Assembly (NCBI RefSeq): GCF_024281035.1
Contig: NZ_JAMXLH010000029.1
Coordinates: 62,001-126,000 of the forward strand
Length of the DNA: 64,000 bases
Direction of reading: 5' to 3'
From: Paraburkholderia sp.
GTDB taxonomy: Bacteria > Pseudomonadota > Gammaproteobacteria > Burkholderiales > Burkholderiaceae
Positions 34,470 to 46,088 of this stretch are shown one piece after another. Both the position numbers and the translations under genes were made by a program. Position 1 is the stretch's first letter. Each line of letters starts with the position of its first letter. The notes under the pieces were generated by a model. That model saw only the letters and a list, made by a program, of their open reading frames with translations, was not told the origin of the DNA and did no database searches.

Positions 34470-35351
34470 ATGGCGGCAATTACCGCAAGCATGGTGGCTG
34501 AACTGCGCGCGAAGACCGACGCGCCGATGATGGAATGCAAGAAGGCGCTGACGGAAGCCGACGGCGACATGGCGCGCGCCGAAGAGCTGCTGCGCGTGAA
34601 GCTCGGCAACAAGGCGAGCAAGGCGGCTTCGCGTATCACGGCTGAAGGCGTGATCGCATCGTATGTCGGCAACGGCGCGGGCGCCGTGGTCGAGCTGAAC
34701 TGCGAAACCGACTTCGTCGCGAAGAACGACGACTTCAACGCATTCGCGAAGACGGTGGCCGAGCTGGTCGCCACGCAAAACCCCGCTGACGTCGCAGCCC
34801 TGTCGGCGCTGCCGCTCGAAGGCTCGACCGTCGACGCCGTGCGTCTCGCGCTCGTCGGCAAGATCGGCGAGAACCTCTCGATCCGCCGTTTCGCACGCTT
34901 CGCAACCTCGAACAAGCTGGCCTCGTACCTGCACGGCACGCGCATCGGCGTGCTGGTCGAGTACACGGGCGCCGAAGAGCAGGTCGGCAAGGACGTGGCA
35001 ATGCACATCGCCGCGATGAAGCCGGTCTCGCTGTCGTCGGACGACGTGCCGGCCGACCTGATCGCCAAGGAGCGCAGCATCGCCGAACAGAAGGCTGCCG
35101 AATCGGGCAAGCCGGCCGAAATCATCTCGAAGATGGTCGAAGGCTCGGTGCAGAAGTTCCTGAAGGAAGTCTCGCTGCTGAACCAGCCGTTCGTGAAGAA
35201 CGACAAGCAGACGATCGAGCAGATGCTGAAGGCCGCCGGCACGACGGTTCATCAGTTCGCGCTGTTCGTGGTCGGCGAGGGCATCGAAAAGCGTCAGGAC
35301 GACTTCGCCGCCGAAGTGGCCGCGCAAGTCGCTGCTGCGAAGCAGCAATAA
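34470..35351 (+). CDS. tsf: Elongation factor Ts
   Basis: A 293-residue guanine-nucleotide exchange factor for EF-Tu. Of two adjacent ATG codons (34467 and 34470), the second is chosen because it lies six bases after AAGGAG and begins the conserved [21 protein letters not shown]. The [12 protein letters not shown] motif, which enters the EF-Tu nucleotide site, and [15 protein letters not shown], which defines the core, are intact, followed by the coiled-coil and the C-terminal module. Length is normal. It belongs to the rpsB-tsf-pyrH-frr cluster. Confidence 0.97.
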   Translation: MAAITASMVAELRAKTDAPMMECKKALTEADGDMARAEELLRVKLGNKASKAASRITAEGVIASYVGNGAGAVVELNCETDFVAKNDDFNAFAKTVAELVATQNPADVAALSALPLEGSTVDAVRLALVGKIGENLSIRRFARFATSNKLASYLHGTRIGVLVEYTGAEEQVGKDVAMHIAAMKPVSLSSDDVPADLIAKERSIAEQKAAESGKPAEIISKMVEGSVQKFLKEVSLLNQPFVKNDKQTIEQMLKAAGTTVHQFALFVVGEGIEKRQDDFAAEVAAQVAAAKQQ

Positions 35352-35394
35352 GGTTCACGCGCGTACAGCAACAGCAGTACCCGCAGTACCGTAG

Positions 35395-36300
<906 letters not shown>

Positions 36301-36397
36301 ACTCTCGTCATCCGAGAGGCTCGATTGCGGGCCGCGTCCCCTCGCGAAGTGGCGGGCGCCGGGCGGTCCGTACCGTTAAAGGTTGGGAGGTTTCAAA

Positions 36398-36958
36398 ATG
36401 GCTGTGGCTGACATCAAGAAGGGCGCGGAGCAAAAAATGCAGCGCTCGATCGAAGCATTCAAGAGCGATCTCGCGAAGATCCGCACTGGCCGGGCGCATA
36501 CCGGTCTGCTCGATCACATCCAGGTCGATTACTACGGCTCGCCCGTGCCGATCTCGCAGGTCGCGAACCTGACGCTCGTCGACGCGCGCACGATCGGCGT
36601 GCAGCCGTGGGAAAAGAAGATGGTGCAGGTCGTCGAAAAGGCGATCCGCGAGTCGGACCTGGGTTTGAACCCGGCCACGCACGGCGATCTGATCCGCGTG
36701 CCGATGCCCGCGCTGACCGAAGAGCGCCGCAAGGAACTCACGAAGGTCGTCAAGAGCGAAGGCGAGACGGCGAAGGTCGCCGTGCGCAACCTGCGCCGCG
36801 ATGCCAACGAGCAACTGAAGAAGCTCGTGAAGGACAAGGAAATTTCGGAAGACGACGAGCGCCGCGCAAGCGACGAGGTCCAGAAGTTGACGGATCGCTT
36901 CGTGGCCGAGATCGACAAGCTCGTCCAGACCAAGGAAGCCGAAATCCTGACGGTCTGA
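36398..36958 (+). CDS. frr: Ribosome-recycling factor
   Basis: A 186-residue protein that splits post-termination ribosomes with EF-G. ATG 36398 sits seven bases after GGGAGG. Visible are the helix [20 protein letters not shown], the [13 protein letters not shown] motif, [20 protein letters not shown] in the hinge and beta domain, and the [16 protein letters not shown] and [11 protein letters not shown] helices of the three-helix bundle. Length equals the usual 185. The frr-uppS gap is 63 bp. Confidence 0.98.
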   Translation: MAVADIKKGAEQKMQRSIEAFKSDLAKIRTGRAHTGLLDHIQVDYYGSPVPISQVANLTLVDARTIGVQPWEKKMVQVVEKAIRESDLGLNPATHGDLIRVPMPALTEERRKELTKVVKSEGETAKVAVRNLRRDANEQLKKLVKDKEISEDDERRASDEVQKLTDRFVAEIDKLVQTKEAEILTV

Positions 36959-37021
36959 GGCCGCCAGGCGCTCAGTCCCGACCGGGTTTCTCTTCTTTAT
37001 CGCAGTAATAGTCCGACGGCC

Positions 37022-37804
37022 ATGACCTATACCAGCTCAACCGTTCGCGTGCCCGACGTGGCGGCCGTGCCGCGCCACATCGCGATCATCATGGACGGCA
37101 ATGGCCGTTGGGCAACGCAGCGCCGCCTGCCGCGCGTGGCGGGCCATACGCGTGGCGTCGACGCCGTGCGTTCGGCCGTCGAAGCGTGCGTCGAACGCGG
37201 CGTCGAATATCTGACGTTGTTCGCGTTCAGTTCCGAGAACTGGCGACGCCCGACCGAGGAAGTGTCGTTCCTGATGCGCCTCTTCATCACCGCGCTCGAG
37301 CGCGAGGTGGGCCGTCTGCACGCGAACGGGATCCGTCTGCGCGTGATCGGCGACCTGTCGATGTTCAACGAGCGCATCCAGGATCTGATTCGCCGCGCCG
37401 AAACCAAGACCGCGCGCAACACGCGTCTTACGCTGACGATCGCGGCGAACTACGGCGGGCGCTGGGACATCATGCAGGCCACCCGCAAGCTCGTGGAAGA
37501 GGCCGCGAAGAGCGGCGTGGCGGTGCCCGTGTCCGAGGACACGCTCGGCCAGCATCTGGCGATGGCCTATGCGCCGGAGCCCGACCTCTTCATCCGCACG
37601 GGCGGCGAGCAGCGCGTCAGCAATTTCCTGCTGTGGCAGCTCGCCTACACCGAACTCTATTTCACCGATACCTACTGGCCCGATTTCGACGCCGCCGCGC
37701 TTGGCCGCGCGATCGAATCGTACGTCGAACGCGAACGCCGCTTTGGCCGCACGAGCGCCCAGCTCGTCACCCAATCCCAGAACGCCGACTCGCTTTCATG
37801 CTAA
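37022..37804 (+). CDS. uppS: Undecaprenyl diphosphate synthase UppS
   Basis: A 260-residue cis-prenyltransferase that extends farnesyl diphosphate with isopentenyl diphosphate to the C55 carrier for peptidoglycan and O-antigen. The Mg-binding Asp25 is in [10 protein letters not shown]. Also seen are the [10 protein letters not shown] helix, [24 protein letters not shown] and the C-terminal [19 protein letters not shown] with the conserved Arg and Glu. Start ATG 37022. The stop overlaps the cdsA start by seven bases, so the two are coupled. Confidence 0.97.
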   Translation: MTYTSSTVRVPDVAAVPRHIAIIMDGNGRWATQRRLPRVAGHTRGVDAVRSAVEACVERGVEYLTLFAFSSENWRRPTEEVSFLMRLFITALEREVGRLHANGIRLRVIGDLSMFNERIQDLIRRAETKTARNTRLTLTIAANYGGRWDIMQATRKLVEEAAKSGVAVPVSEDTLGQHLAMAYAPEPDLFIRTGGEQRVSNFLLWQLAYTELYFTDTYWPDFDAAALGRAIESYVERERRFGRTSAQLVTQSQNADSLSC

Positions 37805-38607
37805 AGACCCGTGTCATCACGGCGATCGTGCTGCTGGCCATCCTTTTGCCAGTCACGCTGTTCGCGCCGATCTCCGTGTTCGGTGCGCTGATCCGAATCG
37901 TGGTCGTGTTCGCGGCGTGGGAGTGGGCGCGCCTGCTCAAGGCCGGGAAGAACGGCTCGATCATCTACGCGGCCATCGCCGGGGCAGTCGTGATACTGAG
38001 CGCCCAGCTCGAAGCGCCGCGCCCGCTCTTCCAGGCCGCTGGCGTGTTCTGGATCGTCGCCGGTCCTTACGTGCTGCTGCGCAAGCCGACGCTCGCCGCA
38101 GGCGCCTGGCGCGTGTTCCTGCTCGCGTGCGGCCTCGTGATCTTCGCCGCCTGCTGGCACGCGCTCATCGCGGCGCGCACGGCGGGCGTGGCGTTTGTCC
38201 TGTCCCTGTTGCTGGTCGTCTGGCTGGCCGATATCGGCGCATACTTTGCTGGTAAGGCGTTCGGCCGCCACAAGCTGGCGCCTTCGATCAGCCCGGGCAA
38301 GACATGGGAAGGAGCGGTGGGCGGCTGGGCCGCCGTGATGGCGGTGTCGATCGCCGCGATCGCGTTGCACATCCTCGCGCCGACGCTTTACTCCGCACTG
38401 GCCGCCCAGCTGGGTTTCGGCCGTGCACTTTTTGTGCTTACCGTGCTGGTCGCGTTCAGCGTGATCGGCGATCTGTTCGAGTCGATGCTCAAGCGCCAGG
38501 CTGGCGTGAAGGATTCGAGCGGTCTCCTGCCGGGCCACGGCGGGGTGCTCGACCGTATCGACGCGCTGCTGCCGGTGCTGCCGCTTGCAATGCTGCTGCT
38601 CGGCTAG
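37798..38607 (+). CDS. cdsA: Phosphatidate cytidylyltransferase CdsA
   Basis: A 269-residue inner-membrane enzyme with about seven to eight hydrophobic helices, making CDP-diacylglycerol from phosphatidate and CTP, the branch point of phospholipid synthesis. The signature at the C-terminus, [20 protein letters not shown], is intact. [20 protein letters not shown] with [12 protein letters not shown], the substrate-binding segment, precedes it. ATG 37798 overlaps the end of uppS; the frame is open much further upstream but inside uppS. dxr follows after four bases. Confidence 0.96.
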   Translation: MLKTRVITAIVLLAILLPVTLFAPISVFGALIRIVVVFAAWEWARLLKAGKNGSIIYAAIAGAVVILSAQLEAPRPLFQAAGVFWIVAGPYVLLRKPTLAAGAWRVFLLACGLVIFAACWHALIAARTAGVAFVLSLLLVVWLADIGAYFAGKAFGRHKLAPSISPGKTWEGAVGGWAAVMAVSIAAIALHILAPTLYSALAAQLGFGRALFVLTVLVAFSVIGDLFESMLKRQAGVKDSSGLLPGHGGVLDRIDALLPVLPLAMLLLG

Positions 38608-38611
38608 AGAC

Positions 38612-39799
38612 ATGAATATGCAAAAACGACTGACACTGCTCGGCTCCACGGGCTCAATCGGAGACAGCACGCTCGACGTGGTCGCGCGTCATCCGGAACG
38701 CTTCTCGGTTTATGCGCTCACGGCGCACCGCAACGGCGACAAGCTCGTCGAACAATGCCTGCGCTTCAAGCCCGAAGTGGCCGTGGTCGGCGACGCGGAT
38801 ACTGCCGCGCGCGTCGAGAAGAAACTGCGCGAAGCGGGCTGCCGCACCGTCGTGGCCCATGGCCCGCAGGCGCTCGTCGACGTCTCGAAGAGCGACGGCT
38901 GCGACACGGTTGTGGCCGCAATCGTCGGCGCGGCGGGTCTTGTGCCCACGCTCGCGGCGGCGAAGGCCGGCAAGCGCATCCTGCTCGCGAACAAGGAAGC
39001 GCTCGTGATGTCGGGCGACATCTTCATGGACGCGGTGCGCGACAACGGCGCGATCCTGCTGCCGGTCGACAGCGAACACAACGCGATTTTCCAGTGCCTG
39101 CCGCGCGAGCGCGAACTGCACGGCGGCGTCACGAAGATCATCCTCACCGCTTCGGGCGGACCGTTTCGTACGCGCGAACCGGCCACGCTCGTCGGCGTGA
39201 CGCCGGACGAGGCGTGCAAGCATCCGAACTGGTCGATGGGCCGCAAGATCTCGGTCGACTCGGCGACGATGATGAACAAGGGCCTCGAAGTGATCGAGGC
39301 GCATTATCTGTTCGAACTGCCTGGCGAGCGCATCGACGTGCTGATCCATCCGCAGAGCGTGATCCATTCGATGGTCTCGTACGCGGACGGTTCGGTGCTC
39401 GCGCAACTGGGTAACCCCGACATGCGCACGCCGATCGCGCACGCGCTGGCGTTCCCGGATCGCGTCGATTCGGGCGTCGCGCAACTCGATCTGACGCAGG
39501 TCGCCACGCTCACGTTCGAGAAGCCCGACTACGCACGCTTCCCGTGTCTCGCCCTCGCGATGAAGGCGCTGGCCGAAGGCGGCGTGGCGAGCGCGGCGCT
39601 CAACGCGGCCAACGAGGTCGCGGTGGAGGCGTTCCTTAACCGCCGCATCGGTTTCATGGCGATCGCGCAGACGGTCGACGCAGTGCTTAACGCGCTCGAC
39701 AATACGGCCGCGTCGAACCTCGACGTCGTACTTGAAGCGGACGCCGCGGCGCGCCGTGCGGCGCACACCATCATCGACAGCCTGCCGGTGCCGGCCTGA
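38612..39799 (+). CDS. dxr: 1-deoxy-D-xylulose 5-phosphate reductoisomerase
   Basis: A 395-residue enzyme of the MEP isoprenoid pathway, forming 2-C-methyl-D-erythritol 4-phosphate with NADPH. The N-terminus [16 protein letters not shown] is the NADPH-binding loop. Metal and substrate elements are [46 protein letters not shown] and the following EAHYLFELP. The C-terminal helical domain is complete. Start ATG 38612; an in-frame ATG at 38618 would shorten the protein by two residues, and I cannot decide between them. It supplies precursors for the uppS product and respiratory quinones. Confidence 0.97.
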   Translation: MNMQKRLTLLGSTGSIGDSTLDVVARHPERFSVYALTAHRNGDKLVEQCLRFKPEVAVVGDADTAARVEKKLREAGCRTVVAHGPQALVDVSKSDGCDTVVAAIVGAAGLVPTLAAAKAGKRILLANKEALVMSGDIFMDAVRDNGAILLPVDSEHNAIFQCLPRERELHGGVTKIILTASGGPFRTREPATLVGVTPDEACKHPNWSMGRKISVDSATMMNKGLEVIEAHYLFELPGERIDVLIHPQSVIHSMVSYADGSVLAQLGNPDMRTPIAHALAFPDRVDSGVAQLDLTQVATLTFEKPDYARFPCLALAMKALAEGGVASAALNAANEVAVEAFLNRRIGFMAIAQTVDAVLNALDNTAASNLDVVLEADAAARRAAHTIIDSLPVPA

Positions 39800-39870
39800 G
39801 GCCGCTTTAGGCCGCGTAATGCACGTTTCGCGCGTTACGCAACGGCACGCCGCGCAAGCAGGAGGCGCAT

Positions 39871-41247
39871 ATGAACCTGCTCACCGAACTGGTGGCTTTT
39901 CTCGTGGCGATCGGCGTGCTCGTCGTCGTCCACGAATATGGGCATTACAGCATTGCGCGCCTGTGCGGCGTGAAGGTTCTGCGCTTTTCGATCGGCTTTG
40001 GCAAGCCGATCGTGCAATGGGTCAGCAAGAAGAGCGGCACTGAGTGGACCATCGCGGCGCTGCCGCTCGGCGGCTACGTGAAGATGCTCGACGAGCGCGA
40101 GTCGGACGAGCGCATTCCAGCGCACGAACTCCCGCACGCGTTTAACCGGCAACCGGTCGGCAAGCGGATCGCCATTGTCGTGGCGGGCCCCATCGCCAAC
40201 TTCCTGCTGGCCATCGCATTGTTCGCGCTCGTGTTCGCGACGGGCGTGAACGAGCCCGCGGCCATCGTCGCTGCGCCGCCCGCGCATTCTGCCGCGGCAC
40301 AGGCGGGGTTCCAGGGCGGCGAAAAAATCGTCTCTGTCACGAATGCGAACGGCAACGACACCCAGCCCGTGCGTTCATGGTCGGATCTGCGCTGGAAGCT
40401 GCTGGCGGCGGCGTTCGACCACGGCCGCGTGGTGCTCGCGGCCCGCGACGGCGGCAGCACCTACGATTTCCCGCTTGATCTCGCCCAACTGCGCGGCAAG
40501 GACCTCGACGACGACTTCATGTCGCACCTCGGTCTCGAGGCCGGCGGCGGCACGCTGCAGGTCGCGGGCGTCGAACCGGGCAGCGCGGCGGAGCGCGCCG
40601 GCATGCGCAAGGGCGACCATCTGCGTGCAATCGATGGCCGTCCTGTCGACAGCGCGGGCATGTTCATCTCGTATGTGAAGGCACATGCAGGCAAGCCGTT
40701 GCGTCTCGAAGTCATGCGCGGCAACGCCACCCAGCCGCTGATGCTGACGGTCGTTCCGGCGGGCCAGCGCGACGAAGAAACCGGTGAGACAGTGGGCCAC
40801 ATCGGTGCTGCGCTCGCGGCGCAGGCGCCTTCGGTGGAGGTGCGTTACGGGCCGATCGAGAGCGTGAAGCTCGGCGCCCATCGCACCTGGGAGATCGCGG
40901 TTTACTCGCTTCGGATGTTCGGCCGCATGATTACGGGCGAAGCGTCGCTGAAGAATCTATCGGGCCCGGTGACGATTGCCGACTACGCGGGCAAGAGTGC
41001 GCGGCTTGGTCCGTCGGCATTTCTGTCGTTCCTCGCGCTTGTGAGCATTAGTCTCGGTGTGCTCAACCTGCTCCCAATTCCGGTATTGGATGGGGGGCAT
41101 CTGTTATATTATCTGGTTGAAGCCGTAACGGGCAAAGCCGTATCCGAACGCTGGCAGCTCGTGCTGCAGCGTGCGGGCCTGGCCTGCATCGTCGCGTTGT
41201 CGGCGATTGCGTTGTTCAACGATCTGGCTAGGTTAATCCATTTTTAA
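39871..41247 (+). CDS. rseP: RIP metalloprotease RseP
   Basis: A 458-residue inner-membrane site-2 protease. It cuts the anti-sigma factor RseA after DegS and thereby releases sigma-E for envelope stress; it also degrades leftover signal peptides. The zinc motif HEYGH (His21, Glu22, His25) lies in the first membrane helix. The third helix carries NLLPIPVLDGGH, whose Asp is the third zinc ligand, near residue 405. Two periplasmic PDZ domains lie between about residues 125 and 310, one seen as VEPGSAAERAGMRKGD. Start ATG 39871 behind a full AGGAGG. Complete. Confidence 0.96.
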   Translation: MNLLTELVAFLVAIGVLVVVHEYGHYSIARLCGVKVLRFSIGFGKPIVQWVSKKSGTEWTIAALPLGGYVKMLDERESDERIPAHELPHAFNRQPVGKRIAIVVAGPIANFLLAIALFALVFATGVNEPAAIVAAPPAHSAAAQAGFQGGEKIVSVTNANGNDTQPVRSWSDLRWKLLAAAFDHGRVVLAARDGGSTYDFPLDLAQLRGKDLDDDFMSHLGLEAGGGTLQVAGVEPGSAAERAGMRKGDHLRAIDGRPVDSAGMFISYVKAHAGKPLRLEVMRGNATQPLMLTVVPAGQRDEETGETVGHIGAALAAQAPSVEVRYGPIESVKLGAHRTWEIAVYSLRMFGRMITGEASLKNLSGPVTIADYAGKSARLGPSAFLSFLALVSISLGVLNLLPIPVLDGGHLLYYLVEAVTGKAVSERWQLVLQRAGLACIVALSAIALFNDLARLIHF

Positions 41248-41313
41248 AATGTCGGGCGGCGTCCGGGACGGGCTGCCTGACCTGATACAGCTATACATAC
41301 CTGGGGAAGCACG

Positions 41314-43632
41314 TTGTTTAGACCTCATCGCTTGGTTCCAAAGACCGTTGCGGCCGCCGCCCTGGCCGCGCATGGACTGGTTGCTCATGCAGTAACTGCG
41401 GCAGCGACTACGCCGTTCGTGGTTCAGGATATCCGGATCGAAGGGCTGCAGCGCGTCGAGCCGGGCACCGTTTTCGCGTATCTGCCCATCAAACAGGGCG
41501 ATACTTTCAACGACGACAAGGCTTCTGAGGCGATCCGCGCGCTTTACGCGACGGGCTTCTTCAACGACGTGAAGATCGCCTCCGAAGGCAACGTCGTTAT
41601 CGTGCAGGTGCAGGAACGTCCGGCGATCGGCACGATCGACTTCGCGGGCATCCACGAGTTCGACAAGGACAACCTCACGAAGGCGCTGCACGCGGTCGGT
41701 CTCTCGCAGGGCCGCTACTACGACAAGTCGCTCGTCGACAAGGCCGAGCAGGAACTCAAGCGCCAGTACCTCACGCGCGGCTTCTACGCCGCCCAGGTGG
41801 TCACGACGGTCACGCCGATCGACAGCAATCGCGTCAGCCTGCTGTTCTCGGTGAACGAAGGCCCGAACGCGAAGATCCGCCAGATCAACTTCATCGGCAA
41901 CAAGGCGTTCAGCAGCGGCACGCTGCTCGGCGAAATGCAGCTCTCCACGCCGAACTGGTTCTCCTGGTACACGAAGAACGACCTGTACTCGAAGGAAAAG
42001 CTCACGGGCGACCTCGAGAACGTGCGTTCGTACTACCTCGACCACGGTTATCTCGAGTTCAATATCGACTCGACGCAGGTGTCGATCTCGCCCGACAAGA
42101 AGGACATGTTCCTGACGATCGGGATTCACGAGGGCCAGCCGTACACGGTGTCGGGCATCCAGTTGTCCGGCAATCTGCTCGACCGCGAGGCCGAGCTGAA
42201 GAAGCTGATCAAGATCAAGCCGGGCGACAAGTTCTCGGCCGAAAAACTGAAGAGCACGACGAAGGCCATCGTCGACAAGCTCGGTGAATATGGCTACGCG
42301 TTCGCCACGGTCAATGCGCTGCCGAAGATCGACCAGGAACACCACAAGGTCGAACTCACGCTGCAGGTCGATCCGAGCCGCCGTGTCTATGTGCGCCGCG
42401 TCAACGTGATCGGCAACACGCGTACGCGCGACGAAGTCGTGCGCCGCGAAATGCGCCAGCTCGAAAGCTCGTGGTTCGACTCGAACCGCCTGGCGCTCTC
42501 GAAAGACCGCATCAATCGTCTCGGCTACTTCACCGACGTCGACGTGACGACGGTGCCCGTGGAAGGCACGGCCGACCAGGTGGACGTAAACGTCAAGGTC
42601 ACGGAGAAGCCGACCGGCGCGATTACGCTGGGCGCGGGTTTCTCGTCGACGGACAAGGTGGTGCTCTCGGCGGGCGTGTCGCAGGACAACGTGTTCGGCT
42701 CGGGCAAGTCGCTGTCGTTGAACGTGAACACCGCGCAGACGTACCGCACGCTGTCCGTCACGCAGGTGGACCCGTACTTCACCGTGGACGGCATCAAGCG
42801 CATCACGGACGTCTACTACCGCACGTACCAGCCGCTGTACTACTCGACCGATTCGAGCTTCCGCATCATTACGGTCGGCGGCGATCTGAAGTTCGGCATT
42901 CCGTTCTCGGAAGTCGATACGGTGTTTTTCGGCCTGGGCCTCGAGCAGGACCGCCTCGACGTCGACGCCAACACGCCGCAGAGCTACAAAGACTACGTGG
43001 ACCACTTCGGTCGCGTGTCCAACAACGTGCCGTTGACGATCGGCTGGTCGCGCGACTCGCGTGACAGCGCGCTCGTGCCGAGCAAGGGCTATTTCACGCA
43101 GGCGAACGCCGAATACGGCACGCCGGCGGGCGGGACGGAGTACTACAAGGCCGACGTCCAGGCGCAGTACTATTACTCGTTCGCGCGCGGCTTCGTGCTC
43201 GGCCTGAACATCCAGGGCGGCTACGGCAACGGCCTCGGCGGCAAACCGTTCCCGATCTTCAAGAACTACTACGCCGGCGGTATCGGTTCGGTGCGCGGCT
43301 ATGAGCCGAGCTCGCTGGGTCCGCGCGACAAGTCGACGAACGACCCGATCGGCGGTTCGAAGATGGTTGTCGGCAACATCGAACTGACGTTCCCGCTGCC
43401 GGGCACGGGTTACGACCGCACACTGCGCGTCTTCACCTTCATCGATGGTGGTAACGTCTGGGGCAGTGAAGGCAGCAGCATCGGCGCGAACGGCCTGCGT
43501 TACGCCTACGGTGCGGGCCTGGCCTGGATCTCGCCGATCGGTCCGCTCAAGCTGAGCCTTGGCTTCCCGCTCCAGAAACACACGGGCGACCAGTACCAGA
43601 AGTTCCAGTTCCAGATCGGGACGGCATTCTGA
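41314..43632 (+). CDS. bamA: Outer-membrane protein assembly factor BamA
   Basis: A 772-residue outer-membrane protein of the Omp85 family that inserts beta-barrel proteins. The start is TTG 41314, nine bases after GGGGAAG; it is the only start giving the signal peptide (residues 1 to about 30, ending HAVTAAA). Five POTRA domains cover about residues 35-430, with FVVQDIRIEGLQRVEPGTVF first and VRRVNVIGNTRTRDEVVRRE last. The 16-strand barrel follows, with the loop-6 motif VRGYE near residue 665 and the terminal strand FQFQIGTAF ending in Phe, the signal for assembly. Its position after rseP and before skp is the standard envelope cluster. Confidence 0.97.
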   Translation: MFRPHRLVPKTVAAAALAAHGLVAHAVTAAATTPFVVQDIRIEGLQRVEPGTVFAYLPIKQGDTFNDDKASEAIRALYATGFFNDVKIASEGNVVIVQVQERPAIGTIDFAGIHEFDKDNLTKALHAVGLSQGRYYDKSLVDKAEQELKRQYLTRGFYAAQVVTTVTPIDSNRVSLLFSVNEGPNAKIRQINFIGNKAFSSGTLLGEMQLSTPNWFSWYTKNDLYSKEKLTGDLENVRSYYLDHGYLEFNIDSTQVSISPDKKDMFLTIGIHEGQPYTVSGIQLSGNLLDREAELKKLIKIKPGDKFSAEKLKSTTKAIVDKLGEYGYAFATVNALPKIDQEHHKVELTLQVDPSRRVYVRRVNVIGNTRTRDEVVRREMRQLESSWFDSNRLALSKDRINRLGYFTDVDVTTVPVEGTADQVDVNVKVTEKPTGAITLGAGFSSTDKVVLSAGVSQDNVFGSGKSLSLNVNTAQTYRTLSVTQVDPYFTVDGIKRITDVYYRTYQPLYYSTDSSFRIITVGGDLKFGIPFSEVDTVFFGLGLEQDRLDVDANTPQSYKDYVDHFGRVSNNVPLTIGWSRDSRDSALVPSKGYFTQANAEYGTPAGGTEYYKADVQAQYYYSFARGFVLGLNIQGGYGNGLGGKPFPIFKNYYAGGIGSVRGYEPSSLGPRDKSTNDPIGGSKMVVGNIELTFPLPGTGYDRTLRVFTFIDGGNVWGSEGSSIGANGLRYAYGAGLAWISPIGPLKLSLGFPLQKHTGDQYQKFQFQIGTAF

Positions 43633-43707
43633 CGGCGCGAAACATACGCTGTACGGCGAAGTCGTACAGCGGGTTGTATGGAAATCGGAATCCAGAGAAA
43701 CGAGAGG

Positions 43708-44250
43708 ATGACTTTGCTAACGGGTAAGTATTCAAGACGGGTGATCGGGGCCATGGCGCTGTCGCTGGCGGTGTTTGCTCTCGACGCGGGCGTAGCCCAC
43801 GCGCAGGAGGCGAAGATCGCGGCAGTCAACTCTGATCGCATCCTGCGCGAATCCACCCCGGCGAAGGCCGCGCAGACCAAGCTGGAAGCCGAGTTCGCCA
43901 AGCGCGACAAGGATCTGCAGGACATGGCGCAGCGTCTGAAGTCGATGTCCGAGTCGCTCGACAAGAGCGGCGTCGCGATGTCGGCCGGTGACCGCGCGCA
44001 GAAGCAGCGCGATCTGTCGCAGCTCGACAGCGACTTCCAGCGCAAGCAGCGCGAATTCCGCGAGGATCTGAACCAGCGTCGCAACGAGGAACTCGCCGCG
44101 GTGCTGGAACGGGCGAACAAGGTGATCAAGCAGATCGCCGAGCAGCAGCATTACGACCTGATCGTGCAGGAAGCCGTCTACGTGAGCCCGCGCATCGATA
44201 TCACCGACCAGGTGCTCAAGGCGCTCGCCGGCTCGTCGGGCAGCAATTAA
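43708..44250 (+). CDS. skp: Periplasmic chaperone Skp/OmpH
   Basis: A 180-residue protein with a signal peptide (helix [18 protein letters not shown], cleavage after AHA near residue 32) and the OmpH/Skp coiled-coil body: [21 protein letters not shown], a long charged arm, and [28 protein letters not shown] at the end. Skp trimers hold unfolded outer-membrane proteins in the periplasm for BamA. Start ATG 43708 is preferred, as it gives a normal signal peptide; ATG 43678 would add ten charged residues. Both have weak ribosome-binding sites (GAGAGG directly abuts 43708). Follows bamA and precedes lpxD. Confidence 0.9.
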   Translation: MTLLTGKYSRRVIGAMALSLAVFALDAGVAHAQEAKIAAVNSDRILRESTPAKAAQTKLEAEFAKRDKDLQDMAQRLKSMSESLDKSGVAMSAGDRAQKQRDLSQLDSDFQRKQREFREDLNQRRNEELAAVLERANKVIKQIAEQQHYDLIVQEAVYVSPRIDITDQVLKALAGSSGSN

Positions 44251-44267
44251 GCAGGAGCAGGACACGT

Positions 44268-45344
44268 ATGGCTTTTACGCTTGAGGAACTCGCCGGGCGT
44301 TTCGGCGGTGAAGTGGTCGGCAACGCCGCGCAACGCGTCGGCTCGCTCGCGCCGCTCGACCAGGCCGGTCCGCAGCAGCTGGCATTCCTCGCCAATCCGA
44401 AGTATCTGGCGCAGGTCGAGACGACGCGCGCGGGAGCGGTGCTCATCAGCCCGGGCGACCTCGATAAGCTTGCTTCGCGCGACGGCCGCAACTTCATCGT
44501 CACACCCAATCCGTATGCTTACTTCGCGCGCGTCGCGCAGGCGTTCATCGACCTCGCCGCGCCGAAGGTTCAATCCGGCGTTCATCCGGGCGCTACCGTA
44601 GACGCTTCGGCGCAGGTCGCTGCGAGCGCGGTAATCGGCCCGAATGTGACGGTCGAGGCGGGCGTCGTAATCGGCGAGCATGTGCGTCTTGACGCGAACG
44701 TGTTCGTCGGACGCGGCACGCGGATCGGCGCGGGTTCGCATCTGTACCCGGGCGCCACCATCTATCATGGCTGCCGCATCGGCGAGCGAGCGATCGTGCA
44801 CGCGGGCGCGGTGATCGGCTCGGATGGTTTCGGGTTTGCGCCCGATTTCACGGGCGAGGGCGAAGCGCGCACGGGCAGCTGGGTCAAGATTCCGCAGGTC
44901 GGCGGTGTGTCGATCGGTCCGGATGTCGAGATCGGGGCCAATACGACGATCGATCGCGGTGCAATGGCCGATACGATTATCGAAGAATGTGTGAAGATCG
45001 ATAACCTCGTGCAGATCGGTCATAACTGCAAGATCGGCGCATACACGGTGATCGCCGGCTGCGCAGGCATTGCGGGCAGCACGACGATCGGCAGGCATTG
45101 CATGATTGGCGGCGCGGTGGGCATTGCCGGGCACGTGACGCTCGCCGACTACGTGATCGTCACGGCGCAATCGGGTGTCTCGAAGTCGCTGAAGAAGGCC
45201 GGTGTGTACACGAGCGCCTTCCCGGCGGTCGACAACGCCGACTGGAACAAGAGCGCCGCGCTGCTGCGCAACATCGACAAGCTGCGCGATCGCATCCGGG
45301 CGCTCGAGGCAGCGCTTCCCGCGAAGCCGCAAGGCGACGCGTGA
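44268..45344 (+). CDS. lpxD: UDP-3-O-(3-hydroxyacyl)glucosamine N-acyltransferase LpxD
   Basis: A 358-residue acyltransferase adding the second 3-hydroxyacyl chain to UDP-glucosamine in lipid A synthesis. An N-terminal uridine-binding domain (residues 1-100; [29 protein letters not shown]) is followed by a left-handed beta-helix of hexapeptide repeats (about 105-305) with [10 protein letters not shown] and the catalytic-His segment [11 protein letters not shown], and a C-terminal helix (about 315-350). Start ATG 44268 has AGGAG upstream. All motifs are intact. Confidence 0.97.
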   Translation: MAFTLEELAGRFGGEVVGNAAQRVGSLAPLDQAGPQQLAFLANPKYLAQVETTRAGAVLISPGDLDKLASRDGRNFIVTPNPYAYFARVAQAFIDLAAPKVQSGVHPGATVDASAQVAASAVIGPNVTVEAGVVIGEHVRLDANVFVGRGTRIGAGSHLYPGATIYHGCRIGERAIVHAGAVIGSDGFGFAPDFTGEGEARTGSWVKIPQVGGVSIGPDVEIGANTTIDRGAMADTIIEECVKIDNLVQIGHNCKIGAYTVIAGCAGIAGSTTIGRHCMIGGAVGIAGHVTLADYVIVTAQSGVSKSLKKAGVYTSAFPAVDNADWNKSAALLRNIDKLRDRIRALEAALPAKPQGDA

Positions 45345-45384
45345 CAACAGGTAGCCCGGGCGCGGTGCGCGCGGGTACAACACG

Positions 45385-45415
45385 ACCGGCGTCTTTCGTC
45401 AGGCGCCGGTTTTTT
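45385..45415 (+). terminator. Terminator-like hairpin between lpxD and fabZ
   Basis: The stem ACCGGCG (45385-45391) pairs with CGCCGGT (45404-45410) around a 12-nt loop and is followed by five T. It lies 40 bases after lpxD inside the lipid A operon and would reduce transcription into fabZ-lpxA-lpxB, or be read through. Confidence 0.75.
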
Positions 45416-45550
45416 GCGTGCCGGACCGTGCTCCGGGCAGATCCGCATGCCGCGATCCGCGGGGCTGGCGCATACTGCGCGTCAGCGCCAAGCCAACGGC
45501 ATCGGCATTCGCAGTCATCTTCGCGCAATTCCAGCGTGAGCAGAAATACC

Positions 45551-46018
45551 ATGAACATCGAAAAACTCAACTTCGACATCCACAAGATTTTCACGCTGCT
45601 GCCGCATCGCTACCCGTTCCTGATGGTCGACCGGGTCATCGAGCTCGAGCCGCACAAGAGCATCAAGGCGTTGAAGAATGTGACGGTCAACGAGCCGTAT
45701 TTCACGGGCCATTTCCCCACGCGCCCGGTCATGCCCGGCGTGATGATCCTCGAAGCGCTCGCGCAGACGGCCGCGCTGCTGACCTTCTCCGAACAGCAGC
45801 AGGACTTCGCGAACACGCTGTACTACTTCGTCGGCATCGACGGCGCGCGCTTCAAGCGCGTGGTCGAGCCGGGCGACCAGCTGATCCTGAACGCCACGTT
45901 CGAGCGCTACATGCGCGGCATCTGGAAGTTCAAGGCGCAAGCCGAAGTGGACGGTGTCGTCGCGTGCGAAGCAGAGCTCATGTGCACCGTGAAAAAAATG
46001 GATGCGGACGTGCAATAA
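45551..46018 (+). CDS. fabZ: 3-hydroxyacyl-ACP dehydratase FabZ
   Basis: A 155-residue hot-dog-fold dehydratase of fatty acid elongation. It competes with lipid A synthesis for 3-hydroxyacyl-ACP, which explains its place between lpxD and lpxA. Visible are [14 protein letters not shown] (substrate entry), [19 protein letters not shown] with the catalytic His in GHFP, and [10 protein letters not shown] with the catalytic Glu. The start ATG 45551 lies 206 bases after lpxD, after a terminator-like hairpin. Length is normal for the family (about 150). Confidence 0.97.
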   Translation: MNIEKLNFDIHKIFTLLPHRYPFLMVDRVIELEPHKSIKALKNVTVNEPYFTGHFPTRPVMPGVMILEALAQTAALLTFSEQQQDFANTLYYFVGIDGARFKRVVEPGDQLILNATFERYMRGIWKFKAQAEVDGVVACEAELMCTVKKMDADVQ

Positions 46019-46088
46019 CGCGCGCCGCGGGGTGCCGTCGCGCGTCGCGTGATGCGCCGGCAGATAACAGAATCGGAAGCAAAGACGA

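Noticed and set aside
41233..43581. A 782-codon minus-strand frame opposite bamA
   Set aside because: Shadow of bamA; low-complexity Arg/Val/His-rich translation without family features or a ribosome-binding site.
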